This document shows positions 43,101 through 54,491 of a stretch of DNA of 64,000 nucleotides, piece by piece. Below the pieces are notes generated by a model, which made no database searches, was not told the origin of the DNA, and saw only the letters and a list, made by a program, of their open reading frames with translations. Positions within the stretch are counted from its first letter, which is position 1. Every line of letters begins with the position of its first letter. A program made the translations under genes and the position numbers. The DNA comes from Hydractinia symbiolongicarpus (Eukaryota; Cnidaria; Hydrozoa; Anthoathecata; Hydractiniidae). The stretch covers positions 22,467,501-22,531,500 of the forward strand of contig NC_079878.1 in NCBI RefSeq assembly GCF_029227915.1, in the 5' to 3' direction.

Positions 43101-46100
43101 CCCCTTTAAGCTAATGTATGGGTTTTTTATAAAAGGTCAGAGATATGTAGGATGAAAATACAACAAAATACTTTAGAATACGCTTCAAGTAAATAATTCA
43201 GACGATATAATGTGAAAAATTTGCCCTTAGTTTTATTTCCTCTTCTGTTTTGATATTCAAATTTTTAATATGTGGATCATGTGCAATTTTTGGTGTTAAG
43301 ACAAAGCCACAGACTTAACGAGGTGTAAGGCGACACGTTTCTTCTAAGAAGACGGTTTTAAGTTTTTAAACGCTGGTAATTGTTATGAATTTCATTAATT
43401 TTACTCACGTTTCTTCGCATACATTTGCTTTCCTGATTTTCTCATCACATCTGGCGTACGTACGTTGTTGTAGCTGCTGCTAATATGTAATAAATCAAAC
43501 CTGAGAAATCAGTGTGTATAAAACGGAATAATTTTTTTGACTTAGCTTAGTCTTATGCGAGGTCTAATTATGACCTAGACAATCGATTTTACTGTACATG
43601 AGAGTTCAAGTATGTTACAAACTGATTTGAGGAAAAGTCTTCGTGCTTCATTAAGGCGTAAGAAGAAGCCACTGATTTCTATTAATCAAATGGTGCAATA
43701 CAATAGTTACTACAATATAAAGTCATTAGGCTCTGCTGAAGAAATGACACAATTTATGGAATCAGTGCAGAGAAAACAGTCTGTACTTAGTTCTTGTTTG
43801 CTACCACTTTCCGTACCAAGTGGAATTACAGCTAATCAAGCCAATACCTTAAAAACCGGAGTGGTTCGCAAAATGACGGTAAATTGTGAATCTTTTTGTA
43901 GTATATATACAGTCAATAACTGGTATTTAGAGTACAGTTAACTTCTTATCATTTCTTCTTGATCTTCTATATCCAAAATTCTACATTTTACAGAGAGCTC
44001 TTGGTATCGATTTATACTAACGGCCAAAACCATGTTTTATACCTATTCATATGTTAAAAAAACCATACGTCTTTAATTAGGGCTACCTTAAGTTAAGAAG
44101 ATAAATTGCTGCATCTCTATAATAATAGCTGTCGTCTGTCTGTCTCTGCGCAGACCCCCCGCCGAGTTAGAAAATGATGTTACGGAAACACGAACATCAA
44201 ATGCGATATATTTTTTTCCACTTTGTTGCGACGGGTAAATATAAGGGACGGGTGAACCCGTGGATTTTTTCACGGCAACGACTAGTCTATATTATAATGC
44301 CCGTATACGTCTGTCTGTCTGTCTATCTGTGACGCAAAATGGTAGCTTAGCTGCGCAATAGCGAGAAGTACGCAATGCGGTATAAAAGAACGGGCGAACC
44401 CGTGGATTTTCCACGTGCTAACGACTAGTTTCTAAATATTTATCAACATTTACTAAATTTTAGAGTACTAATCAAGTTATCTTCTAAAAGGTGGATTTCA
44501 AGAGAATAATTTTTTTACTTAGGTTGGAACGCAGGCGCAAATCATTCCACAATACAAACTCGAAAATACAGAACTTCCCAAGTTAATGCTGTTACATTTC
44601 GGACGAAAAAGATTGATATGGGATTGGATTATTCTATTCTTGGTCGCTTACAATGCTATTATTGTTCCATTAAATGTAGCTTTCACCATCAATACCCTAC
44701 TTGTTTTGGATTTAATCTTAGAACTTATTTTTATGTGCGATATCGTTGTTAATTTTCGCACGACATATATCGAGCCTAAAACAGGCAAGCTAGTAACGAA
44801 TCCGTCCGACATATCTAAAAATTACTTAAAAGGCTGGTTTTTGGTTGACTGTATAGCTACTGTACCATTTGAGTTAATAATGCTTCTTAACAATTCCTTG
44901 GTAGGTTCACAATATGTACTTTAGTATCTTTTTTTGTGTAGACTGGTAGCCATGTACTAGAACGTTCGCTTCGACCCAGTCATGTTAGAGACTGTAAAGA
45001 GAGAATTTATCCTTTCTGCTCAACATTCAACATAAGTATGAGATTGATACCGCGGTTGTCTAGTAAGGCAATTGCTTTGCTTGCAAGAATTTTGTAACTT
45101 AAATTGAGCTTTAAACGCGCTAGAACACCCTTCGAAGGACCTTCCTTGATAGAAGTACATATAGGAACTGAAAAGGCTGGGTAAAAAATTTCAATAATAA
45201 CAATAATAAAATGAAAATTAATTTACGGTATTTCGTAAATTGTTAATTCCATGGCAACAGTATCAATGCAGGTTTTTTTTAAAGGCATCTCCATTTCTCA
45301 TCCAAACCTCTACCCCCGAGGGCAAAATGTATCTTATTAGTACTAATTTTCGTGTTAACCAATTTTCGCCCATTCGCACAAAAAATTCGTCGTGTCCGTA
45401 ATTTAATATAAAAATATACATTTCCCGAATTACACATTTTATATAATTTTCTATTTTTGATGTTTCGACTTTAAGGTGGCAGTAACCCTTTTTTAATTGT
45501 CAAAATAGCTGAATTATTTATTCAGTGCTTTATTTATACCATTTTTTTACTATTTCCTAAAAATATAGGCCTTAATACATAATAAAATGATTTTAACTTA
45601 ACACTAAAATTGCTGAGTCAGCAGAAATTTCTATTTAAAAATGTATCATAAACAAAAAAAAATCGGCTTCTACGAGCTCCAACTTTTTACAATCTCGTTA
45701 TTTTTCATCAGCTTCTGATTTTAAAGGAACCTTGGGTTGACCCTGTTAAAACGGTGCGCGGATTTTTTTTGTTCATTCTTATTTTTTTAACAATAGCCTT
45801 TTGTTTTTCCAAAAGATTCCTTGTTAGCATCCCCTGCTGCATCGAACACTGTTAAAAGAAAAATATTACGAATAAAAAGATTTCCGCACACCGTATCATG
45901 GCTGCATGGTTCACCAAGCATGTCTAAAAATTTTAAAGTAAAACGAAAATGCTATCGAAAGTTAAAACTCGTGCAGTGTAGCATAATGAAGATCGTCTTA
46001 AATTTCTACATAATGCGCCATCTTAGTTGTTATTAACGTTTCTCTTTAATAATTACGTCATTTCTTTCTGTACAATTTCACAAGCGCGTAGACTTAAATC

Positions 46101-49100
46101 ATATTCGGCATAACTAATTAATTATTCATGAATTTTATTTTAAAGAGGAATTGTCGAGGCTGAATATTTTTGGTGAAAGATAATAGTATTTTAGCTATAA
46201 AATTGTGACAAGTTTGGTATATCAGAAAAAAAATGAATATATAGTCTGTAACTAACTATGTAAATAAAAAATTCCGATTTTTAAAAGGGTTACTGCCACC
46301 TTAAGATCACATTCAGCATCATTGAATTGGTGTGTGTATAAATTTTACAGTAAAAGTCTTAGCTTTTAACTAATTAGCCTCGGTTTTAAACACAGGTTTA
46401 AACACATGTCAATCAGCGCAAGATCTGTTTTAACAGGTTGTTTGTTCGCTGTAAGAATCTGAAGATTTTACATTTTATCAAGTTAGAAAAGTTGAAAAAT
46501 AGCAGCAAAGAAAACTAATTCAGGAAAGAAAAGGTGTATTACGCTTTTCGCAAAAATTAATGCACGAAAACAAACAAAACCAAATGGGGAAAGGCGTCAA
46601 ATTTCTTCCTTTTTTATAATTTTTAACAACAAGAGCTCTCAACAAGATACATGAACGAAACATCTACATTTGTAATTTGTTTAAAACCCTGCATTTTACT
46701 ATATTTCCTTGTTATTTATTGTTATTCGAACGAAAATTGATTCGTGTGAAATATGTTCATATTGTTATTGGCCGCAAAAATATAATACGCAAGAAATAGA
46801 TGAGTTTCTTTGCTGCGCATTAGGAATAAGGTATTTTAGCCTGAAAGCTGCCAAGATGTTGTTACGTTACCTCCAATTTTTTCCTAATACTTGCAAAACA
46901 GCCTCTTATCGATGACTTGACTACAAAACTAAAAGTACATCTCTGGAATATCTATGATTTAACATCTTTCAAATAAAAGATGAAATAAAGAAATAAAAGA
47001 AAGTTTTTTCAATATGTAATATTTGTATGTATATCTCTTTTTATTGTATATTGCTATAATTACATTCAATACTATGTTTTTATACAGCTTCCTTATGTGG
47101 CAGTGTTGAAGATATTTCGTTTGCTTCGCTTATTTCGAGTGATACGACGAGTAAATCGGTATATCGAGCACACAACCTCGCTTTTACTACTCATGATGTT
47201 TTCGTTTGCGCTGCTTGCGCATTGGTTTGCATGTATTTGGTACGTGATTGGTTATAGGGAAATGCAGAATGGAAAAACAACTGGTTGGTTGCACAAATTA
47301 GGTTAATTGATGTTATTTATTTCGTACCTTGTTATTTTCCCAATTTTTGTGCTAAAACAACCCACATTCAGTGTAATAATCTTAGTGCGTGTATTTCAAG
47401 TTTCGTAAAATATCGTGAATTTTCTAATTTTGTTTTTCAATTTTTATTATACTTTTTGTTAATCCATCAAGTATAAAAGTTGCATTTTAAGTTTTTCAGT
47501 AGAATAATTTACTGTGAGGATTCACAGAAAAGGTTTTTTTTATTCGCGAAAATAAGTAATCGGGAAATATGACTTTTTAACTTGCGAATGTACTCAAAGT
47601 AAATTTAGCTAGAACGGGTATCTTCTCTATCAGTTACGTTTTCTTATAGGTAATCAGAATGGAAGATTATTTTACAATAACACTGGCAAAGTTAAACAAC
47701 TTAATGAAAACCAGAAATATATAAACGCGTTATACTTTGTATTTACAAGTTTAACCACTGTTGGGTTTGGAAATATTGCTCCAAATACAGTTGCAGAACA
47801 GACTTTTTCAATTTTAGTTCTTCTTCTTGGAGGTAAAGTTCTTGAAATTCCATTTTTCTTTATTATATATGAAACGTCATGAAAAGCATATGAGCATAAT
47901 TTCAGAAGAGATTTTGTGTTTTTAAAAAAGGTTGTATTTTAAAGAAAAAGTTCAATGTGTGTGTGTGTGTCATTCTTTTGTAGCTATTGTACAATCCGCC
48001 ATATTTGGAAACATGACCGCAGTTATTCAAAAACTTTACGCTGCAAGAGCAAAATTTCATGCCAAAGCCTCGCAAATCAAACAATTTGTACGCCAGCACC
48101 AAATAGATGACGAGCTGAAACGACGCATCGAAGACTGGTTTATTTCGCAATGGTCTATCAGCAAAGGAGTCAACACGCAGGAGGTGATGTCCTTTTTTAT
48201 GTTTTTTGTTTAATCTTCATCCGATGCTGTATTTTTTTTTACCAAACTTTCATTTATTAACTTTTTATAAACAATTGTGTAAAATACGTTTCATTAAAAA
48301 TAATTTTTTCAAGTATTTTTGGACAGAGTTTACACAATAGGAAATATTTCTGGACCCAGGTAATGATCTCCCTAAGACCTCTTTTTATAAAGTAGATCGA
48401 CAACATTCCGTAATCAATTTAGTCGCAATAAAACACAACTTAAGTTTGTTTGCACAACATAAACATGAATTTTAAATCATTAACTAATCAAATAGCAAAT
48501 TGTTAGGAAATAATTTTGAAGAACATAAAATTCAGAAAAATTATATACTCGGACATTTTCTGAAATATTTTAAACAAAAAATATATCCGAGTGCGTGTAA
48601 AGTTGTCGAGGTTCGTTTTTATAAATACTTGATGCCATGTGTCTGTGTCTTTTGCGAATGAGCTACCTACTTAGCTACCCCACTGGCACACTGAACGGAG
48701 AAAAACATTCTCATATAAGGGAAGAATCTCTGTTTCCTTTGCTACGCTTACTTGCTCTTCTCCAATATTGAATTAAGAAATGGGTCGACCAAAATGGAGG
48801 TCGGTAATAGAAATAATCGGCAAAAAAGTTCGGTCGGATAAATAAATTGGCAAAAAATGTTGGTCGGCAACAACGGACCAAATTTTTGCTAAAGTATTCG
48901 ACCTTTATTTTAGATGCTTGACAGCTTCCCAACTGAACTACAAGCTGATATATGTTCACATTTATACAAACGATTTTTATCCTTACCTTGTTTCATGCAT
49001 GAAAGTCGTGGCTGCCTTAGGTTGATATCCCTTAAGATAAAAAAGACTTATTTTAGTCCTGGAGAGATGGTTATTAAAGAGAATGATGTTGTGAATGCAA

Positions 49101-52100
49101 TATTCTATATTCACAAAGGAACAGTGGAGGTCGTGCAGAAAGATTTCATTGTAGCAATATTAGGTAAGAGACCCTTGTTAATATTTTGAACACTCTTACT
49201 GCTAGAATAAATGGTTAAAAAATATATCATCAATATACTTTATTATTGGAAAATTTGGTAGACTGATATCTTCGCTGTTTTTGTGATATTTTCTTATTTT
49301 TGCAGGTCACGAAAAATAGTAAATTTTGCGGAAATTAATTTTCGCGAGTGACTATAAAATTTAATCAATACTTATCATAAAAATATTAATCATTTAAATA
49401 CTTATCATCCAAAGGATATTTGAGAACAAGTATTGAGATTCGTGTTTTTCGTTTTCACTGTTTATCCTGAGAATTTCATAAATTTAAATTGATTTAAATA
49501 GTCAAGAAAAAGACGAACTTGCATATTTTATTCCTGTCGACCTTTTTGGACATTTAAATAACATTTCCTGGTAGAACCAGGTTTGAAATATTCAGTGGGA
49601 AGCACAGTTTCATTTCTTTGAATGGCACTTGCATTCTTAAGCTCTTAAAAAAGTCCATATTTTGTATACTGTATTTTGTGTATTTGTATAGTGTATGTGT
49701 CGTGTATTTACTGACTAGGGTCTGGTGATGTATTTGGTGGACATATTTGCAAAAACAGACCTCTACGACGTGCAGATGGAGATATTCGAGCTTTAATGTA
49801 CTGTGAGATATTATACTTGACACGAGAAAGTATTCAAGAAGTTTTGAAGCATTACCCAGACTTTGCAGAAAATTTTTCACAAAATATTAGCTTGTCTTTT
49901 AACCTAGACACTAAAGAGGTACGCCTGATATTCGCATTACTTCTTTCTTAAGAAAACTACGCAGGAATATATTACAGTATAAAATGAATTGATTGGCTGG
50001 AATGAAAATTGGCTGGCGCTAGCATTATTTTTCGGACTTGAACATAATATAGGTCGGTTGAACTAATTTGTGCATAAATTTTGTTTGTTAAGTGGTTCCT
50101 ATGATACTATTATGATATTACGTTTTGGGTCTATAGTAAAAACAACGAGTAAAAACAATGAGTAAAAACAATGAGTAAAAACAATGCTCAAAAAACCTTT
50201 TTTTAATTTTTTTGGACTACAACTCAGCAAAGTTAAGTAGGTATAATAAAAAAGTGGGTTGGTTAAGGAGCCCTCTATTTCCCAATATAAATAGGGCTAA
50301 ATAAATAAAAAAAAGTTTTATGAGATAGTAATAATACAAATTCGTTTTTAAAACGGTCAGTCGTTATGTTATTCGCTTAAAGATATTCGCACGTCTTTGT
50401 CAATTACATCCTACACACACCCTACACACATCCTACACACATCTTGTTCTGGCACACTGTCGACAAATTGATGTCGCGAAGGTTTGCAAAATTAATCGAA
50501 ATGGCATACAATCAATTATTAAAATTTGATGTAGAATTGCTATTATCATGGGGCATAAAACGATCACAAAATACTCAAAAATAGAAGCAGAGCAGAGTTA
50601 GATATTATACAGTTACATGGCACAATTAGATAGCTATCGAAAAGAGTTAAGCCAAATAAATATATATATTTCCTTTCGCTCGACTTTAGATTTAAAATAG
50701 TTGTGCGCGAAAATTGAGTGAATTTAAGTAATAAGTAAGTAAAAATAAGTAAGTAAGTAAAAATAATATGTAAAGACTTTTTATTTTAAATTTTATGGCA
50801 TATTTATTTTAGGTATTTAATTTCAACTGTTGTTCGAATTGGCAGTAAATAAATATTCCACAATTTATCATATAGGGCAATACTACCTTTAACAGCTCTG
50901 GTTTGAATTCTATCGAAGAGGAAGAAGAAAATTCATTCAGCACAGATTCGAGTAGCTTTCAAAATTCATCTGATGAAGATCGACGAAGGAAACGACATGG
51001 AAGAAAAAAAACTTCAAGAAAAAAAAACTCCAAAAAATCGACATTACCATTATGGCAACAAAAACTTCAAAATCGAGAGACTGATCTTAAAAGATCACCT
51101 TCTGCAAGCCTTAAAAGTCGTCTGATGAAAATTGGATCGTCTGATTCTGACGAAGAACACAATGGTAGTAACGACATTGTTTTATTTGAGTCAGGCGAGG
51201 ATAGCGATGATGGTGAAAAAAAGTATTTAACTGATGAAAAAAACAATAACTCTGTAGCTCCGACAGCGTTTGATTTACCTGATATTGAACAAACTAACAT
51301 AGACAGAATTAACATATCCTCGAGCAGATACGAGTTGCATGATAATTTTTATCAAAAACCAGATGTGCAGGAAGTTGATTTAAAATTGGATGAAAATTCT
51401 ATAAAGAGTACTACCTTTTCTCTTGAATCTTCATGCTTATTTCCTGACCCTCCAGTGTTAAGCAATCCTTATTGCGACTTAAAAGCTAAAGAACTCCCCT
51501 TAAACAAAGACGCACACAGTGAACAAGAAACCGATAACAATAACAAAAAAGCAATCAGACGAAAAAGCCATCGCAATTTAGGTTACGCTAACCATTACCC
51601 TTCTACAAATGGGGCCTACTTAACAGACAATCTTTCTGCACCAACACAACAAGATGTTTTTCCTGCTGCATCAAGTCCAGAACGCAATACTGCTATGTAC
51701 ACAAACGTTAACGCTTTGCATAACAACACATTACAAGAACAAGGGCTTGATCTAGGTATATATTCTCAGCTTTCAGGTACGAATGGTCGTGAATCAGGTG
51801 GAACATGCGAGTCTTATTCTGATACCAATACACATACTAGAAAATCAGAAAACATTTCCATACAAATTCCAAATGGAAACATTCATAACTCATATGAGAC
51901 TAATGTAGATTCTTTAATTTCTTATACTACAGAAGGCGTTCAGGCAAATGAGTGTATTGGAGCGAATAATGTTTTGTCGTTGCACCATTTAGCGAATGAA
52001 TTGTGTAAATTAAAAAAAGAAGACATTAACGATGTTAAAACTGACATAAATAATTTACGAAATGAAATTCGTGTGATTAAAGTTGGATTGGATTCGTTAA

Positions 52101-52186
52101 TAGACTTGATAAAGAACAACAACACGCAACGTGAAGAGGATAGAATAGGGATGAAAAGCAATGGGAACACATCGAACAAGGAGTAA
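34109..52186 (+). CDS. KCNH (ELK subfamily): ELK-type voltage-gated potassium channel (Kv12/KCNH; 12 coding exons, 1187 aa)
   Basis: Exons: 34109-34184, 36680-36913, 40212-40328, 41728-41852, 43603-43878, 44523-44900, 47088-47301, 47650-47832, 47984-48183, 48914-49163, 49719-49918, 50876-52186. All phases agree (3564 bases). The PAS-cap and PAS domain (residues 1-142) include [20 protein letters not shown], closest to ELK. S1 308-329 ([18 protein letters not shown]), S2 332-354, S3 377-395, S4 404-425 with Lys/Arg at regular spacing ([14 protein letters not shown]), S5 about 430-455. The filter is TTVGFGN (509-515), the EAG-family GFG. S6 (about 523-548), C-linker and cyclic-nucleotide-binding homology domain follow; FNL at 745-747 fits the intrinsic-ligand motif. 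The last exon codes a 436-residue tail with a basic cluster and a possible C-terminal coiled coil (1130-1170). The protein should form tetrameric plasma-membrane K+ channels. The acceptor of exon 5 (43601-43602) and donor of exon 2 (GTTTGT) are the weakest sites. Confidence 0.92.
34604..34697. mobile_element. 94-bp MITE of the CAACCTC family
   Basis: The left end reads CAACCACCATCCCAAGACAT. The right end, reverse-complemented, reads CCAACCTCGCTCCCAGAACT, and both continue into GTCTCT. The ends resemble those of 5691-6273. It lies in intron 1 of the channel gene. Confidence 0.5.
34790..34980. repeat. TAGACGC-rich repeat cluster
   Basis: (C)TAGACGCA or GACGC words recur about eight times, together with two copies of 'gagtatcaagtaa' (34935, 34965). 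The block is GC-richer than the surrounding intron 1. It is a degenerate tandem repeat of unknown origin. Confidence 0.5.
35396..36063. mobile_element. 668-bp MITE with CAGTTGAACTCATG ends and TA duplication
   Basis: The left end begins CAGTTGAACTCATGTAATTC. The right end, reverse-complemented, begins CAGTTGAACTCATGCAATTC. TA dinucleotides flank it at 35394-35395 and 36064-36065. TA targets and CAGTTGAAC-type ends point to the Tc1/mariner-pogo group (non-autonomous). The interior repeats 'ttcgaattacatga' words and has a small direct repeat around 'gtgtcactcttggatgccattg' (35643-35702). It lies in intron 1 of the channel gene. Confidence 0.75.
37310..38349. mobile_element. 1.04-kb MITE with CCGGTGT-ACCGTAA ends
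   Basis: The left end is CCGGTGTCACCGTAA and the right end, reverse-complemented, is CCGGTGTAACCGTAA. Subterminal repeats of 'ggagtaataatttcc' occur at 38219-38300, with related 'actcccc' words on the left (37330-37390). A perfect 12-bp stem with one-base loop (37398-37422) lies near the left end. No transposase is visible. It lies in intron 2 of the channel gene. Confidence 0.65.
38515..39189. mobile_element. TTAA-flanked MITE, copy 2 (complete)
   Basis: TTAA at 38511-38514 and 39190-39193 flank a 675-bp element. Its ends are CCCTATTCGGTC and, reverse-complemented, TCCCATTCGGTC. The left half matches the copy at 4583-5019. TTAA targets suggest piggyBac-type mobilisation (inference). It lies in intron 2 of the channel gene. 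Confidence 0.7.
40018..40142 (+). mobile_element. Mini-Helitron, 3'-truncated
   Basis: Starts TCTATATTATAATACCCGTA after an A, followed by 'gtctgtctgtcacgcaaaat' and 'gcacgcaatgcggtataaaa'. It stops inside the terminal hairpin ('cccatggatttttc') without CTAG. It ends 69 bases before exon 3 of the channel gene. Confidence 0.65.
42134..42522 (+). mobile_element. 389-bp MITE, copy 1
   Basis: Matches 59738-60127 in inverted orientation over its length, for example 'gatagaatat', 'tatcatgacaaaaatgaag' and 'aggtaatttattctacctttt'. The ends form imperfect inverted repeats around TTTCCCGAATTTC. It lies in intron 4 of the channel gene. Confidence 0.7.
44114..44285 (+). mobile_element. Mini-Helitron, first of a tandem pair
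   Basis: Starts TCTCTATAATAATAG after an A and ends CTAG at 44282-44285, shortly after the hairpin CCCGTGGATTTTTTCACGG. The interior differs from the other copies (about 172 bp). The next copy begins at the very next base. It lies in intron 5 of the channel gene. Confidence 0.65.
44286..44428 (+). mobile_element. Mini-Helitron, second of a tandem pair
   Basis: Starts TCTATATTATAATGCCCGTA. The body has 'agcttagctgcgcaa' and 'gtacgcaatgcggtataaaa'. The 3' hairpin is CGTGGATTTTCCACG and the end is CTAG (44425-44428) before T. No terminal inverted repeats and no target duplication are seen, as expected for Helitrons. Confidence 0.75.
44938..45180 (+). mobile_element. tRNA-derived SINE, copy C
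   Basis: The head 'gactggtagccatgtactag' with 'cgttcgcttcgacccagtca' is followed by the shared body ('ctttctgctcaacattcaac', 'gcgcgctagaacacccttcg'-like) and the family end 'ggaactgaaaagg'. It starts about 38 bases after exon 6 of the channel gene, in sense orientation. Confidence 0.65.
45475..46300. mobile_element. 826-bp TTAA-flanked MITE, second family
   Basis: TTAA at 45471-45474 and 46301-46304 flank perfect 18-bp terminal inverted repeats GGTGGCAGTAACCCTTTT. The interior has no transposase. The ends differ from the 38515 family. It lies in intron 6 of the channel gene. Confidence 0.8.
50135..50187. repeat. 14-bp tandem repeat (AACAAYGAGTAAAA)
   Basis: Four units of 'aaaacaacgagta/aaaacaatgagta' in the last intron of the channel gene. 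A second small repeat of 'atcctacacac' lies at 50407-50442. Confidence 0.7.
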
Positions 52187-52369
52187 AAAAACAGTCCTCT
52201 TTGAACTACAGGAAAAGCACTTACAAGATGAAATTGGTTTTTACCCGTGAAGAAATGTTAGAGAAAAATGCATTGAAGTTAAAAAACACAGTCAGCACCT
52301 GGAAATTTTTTTTCGTTTGCTTGACTTTTTAATATTTACAAAGAACTAAATAATACCGAAGCTCTAGAC

Positions 52370-52375
52370 AATAAA
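52370..52375 (+). terminator. Candidate poly-A signal of the ELK gene
   Basis: AATAAA, 184 bases after the channel stop codon (52184-52186), is the first match downstream. Cleavage would follow within about 30 bases. Confidence 0.45.
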
Positions 52376-52618
52376 ACACTTTTCTATTGGCTTTAAAATT
52401 AGGATATAGTGGGACATCTGTATGATTTTATAAACATTATTAAATTTTACGAAACATTTTTGGGGGTTTCATAGTAAGATTATCACAATCTTGAAAGTCT
52501 AAAAAATTATTCCTCAACTTGAAATGAAACATTTTATAAGCAAGCCATCAGTAATAAGTACTATTTAAAATAGCTTTATTCCAATTATTTACCCAGGACG
52601 GCTTCTATAATTCACATT

Positions 52619-52856
52619 GGTACTGTTATCTGTGAGGGTCGTTCGAAAGGAACCTTAATGAAACCAAAGGACCTATTTGAGTTACAGGCACCGTTAAAGC
52701 ACAACAACCGCTTAACTAGACAGCCTTCTCATGCTGAAAGCTTGGCAAATTGGATCGATCCACACTGCTATAGTCTCTAGCAAGTGTAGGGCGAGATTGA
52801 ACCCACAATCCTCTCTACAAGAAGCAAAGCTCTACTACAAGGCTGCCAATTGTCAC
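52619..52856 (-). mobile_element. tRNA-derived SINE, copy D
   Basis: The minus strand starts near 52856 with 'ggcagccttgtagtagagc' (box A region), has a box B-like GGGTTCAATCTCG, and a body that matches copy B ('agcatgagaag', 'gtgctttaacgg'). It lies 0.4 kb beyond the channel gene. Confidence 0.7.
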
Positions 52857-53304
52857 ATCAAATCTCATAAACATTTAAAAATGTAAAATATAACAAAATA
52901 TTTCTTTATATAGCCCCAAGTAACTTGCCTTATTTTCCGAAATACCAAAACAGGTTCAAAAGTATAATAAAATCCGCTTAAAAAGTTACTAAACTGGAGA
53001 AAATGTTTAAAAAGTAACAACTGAGAAGTCGAAACAATTAGAGAGAGGTAGAAAAATAGAAAACATGGATACTTCAAGGGTAAGGATTTTTAGTTGCTTT
53101 ATTCAGTTAAATCACTGCCATTAGTTTTTCCAATATTTATAACAAAAAACATTTTAAGAAGGATGTTGTTGAACCAATAAGAGTGTGACAAGGTAAGATA
53201 TAAGAATGCGATGGGATAACAAAGTATAAAGTGTATCAAATTACATGGTACTGTAGTAAGGTATTGTTGTTAATCCTTTCCCTCAGATTTCTTTGATTCT
53301 GATA

Positions 53305-53426
53305 TCTATATTATAATACCCGTACACGACTGTCACGCAAATGGTACCGCTAGTAGCGAAATGCACGCAATGCGGTGTAAAATGGACAGGTGAACCCGTA
53401 GTTTTTTTTCACGGGTCGCTGACTAG
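53305..53426 (+). mobile_element. Mini-Helitron, complete 122-bp copy
   Basis: Host A precedes TCTATATTATAATACCCGTA, and host T follows the terminal CTAG (53423-53426). A CCCGT...ACGGG stem precedes the end. This is the cleanest single insertion of the family and shows the A|T target without duplication. Confidence 0.75.
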
Positions 53427-53515
53427 TACTGTTTCAATTTAATTGCAGGTCACTGTTAATTGGTTGAATAACTGAAATGAGATAACACTATGGTTACCTA
53501 AATAAATTAATAAAT

Positions 53516-54230
53516 GTATGCAACAAATTGTTCGGAATAAACATGTTTATGTAACAAATTGTTCACAATAAACATGGTTATGTAACAAATTGCTCGAAAT
53601 AGACGCGGGTATACAACAAATTGTTCGGAATAAACATGAGTATGCAACAAATTGTTCGGAATAAACATGGTTATGTAACAAATTGTTCGGAATAAACATG
53701 GGTATTCAACAAATTGTTCGGAAGAAACATGAGTATGCAACAAATTGTTCAAAATAAACATGGTTATATAACAAATTGCTCGAAATAGACGCGGGTATGC
53801 AACAAATTGTTCGGAATAAACATGGGTATGTAACAAATTGCTCGAAATAGACGCAGGTATGCAACAAATTGTTCGGAATAAACATGAGTATGCAACAAAT
53901 TGTTCGGAATAAACATGGTTATGTAACAAATTGTTCGGAATAAACATGGGTATTCAACAAATTGTTCGGAAGAAACATGAGTATGCAACAAATTGTTCAA
54001 AATAAACATGGTTATATAACAAATTGCTCGAAATAGACGCGGGTATGCAACAAATTGTTCGGAATAAACATGGGTATGTAACAAATTGCTCGAAATAGAC
54101 GCAGGTATGCAACAAATTGTTCGGAATAAACATGAGTATGCAACAACTTGTTCGGAATAAACATGGTTATGTAACAAATTTTTCGGAATAAACATGGTTA
54201 TGTAACAAATTGTTCGGAATAAACATGGGG
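53516..54230. repeat. 31-bp minisatellite, ~23 units, with 248-bp higher order
   Basis: The unit resembles 'aacaaattgttcggaataa' plus 'acatggttatgt'. Variant units (for example 'gctcgaaatagacgc') recur in a fixed order. The block starting TGGTTATATAACAAATTGCT appears at 53761 and again exactly 248 bases later (8 units) at 54009. Long open frames on the minus strand are by-products of stop-free units. Confidence 0.9.
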
Positions 54231-54491
54231 ATTTATCATGGCCCATCCGTGTATGTATTTCCCACGGAAAATTATTCTCGTTATGACAGGCTAGCAATAT
54301 TCAGTAAAATGTTATTGAAGTCGTGCTATTTTCGAACGGGAACGGGATCTGATCTGAACGGATAATTATTTTGAAAATTGAAGAGGTGCAATAACAAAAA
54401 ATTAAATCGACGCAAGCAAATCAGCGTCAATTTGGATTAACAGTGAAAAAAGTTATCAACTTCTTAGTTAGCTTCTAATATATTTGTTATC

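Noticed and set aside
53186-53235. Possible solo end of the 29499-32046 transposon
   Set aside because: The similarity ('tactttgttatcccatcgca' on the minus strand) is short and has no second end nearby.
53507-54297. Two overlapping minus-strand frames with repeated SEQFVAY and NNLLHT motifs
   Set aside because: They arise from stop-free 31-bp tandem units; there is no start context, splice pattern or known domain.
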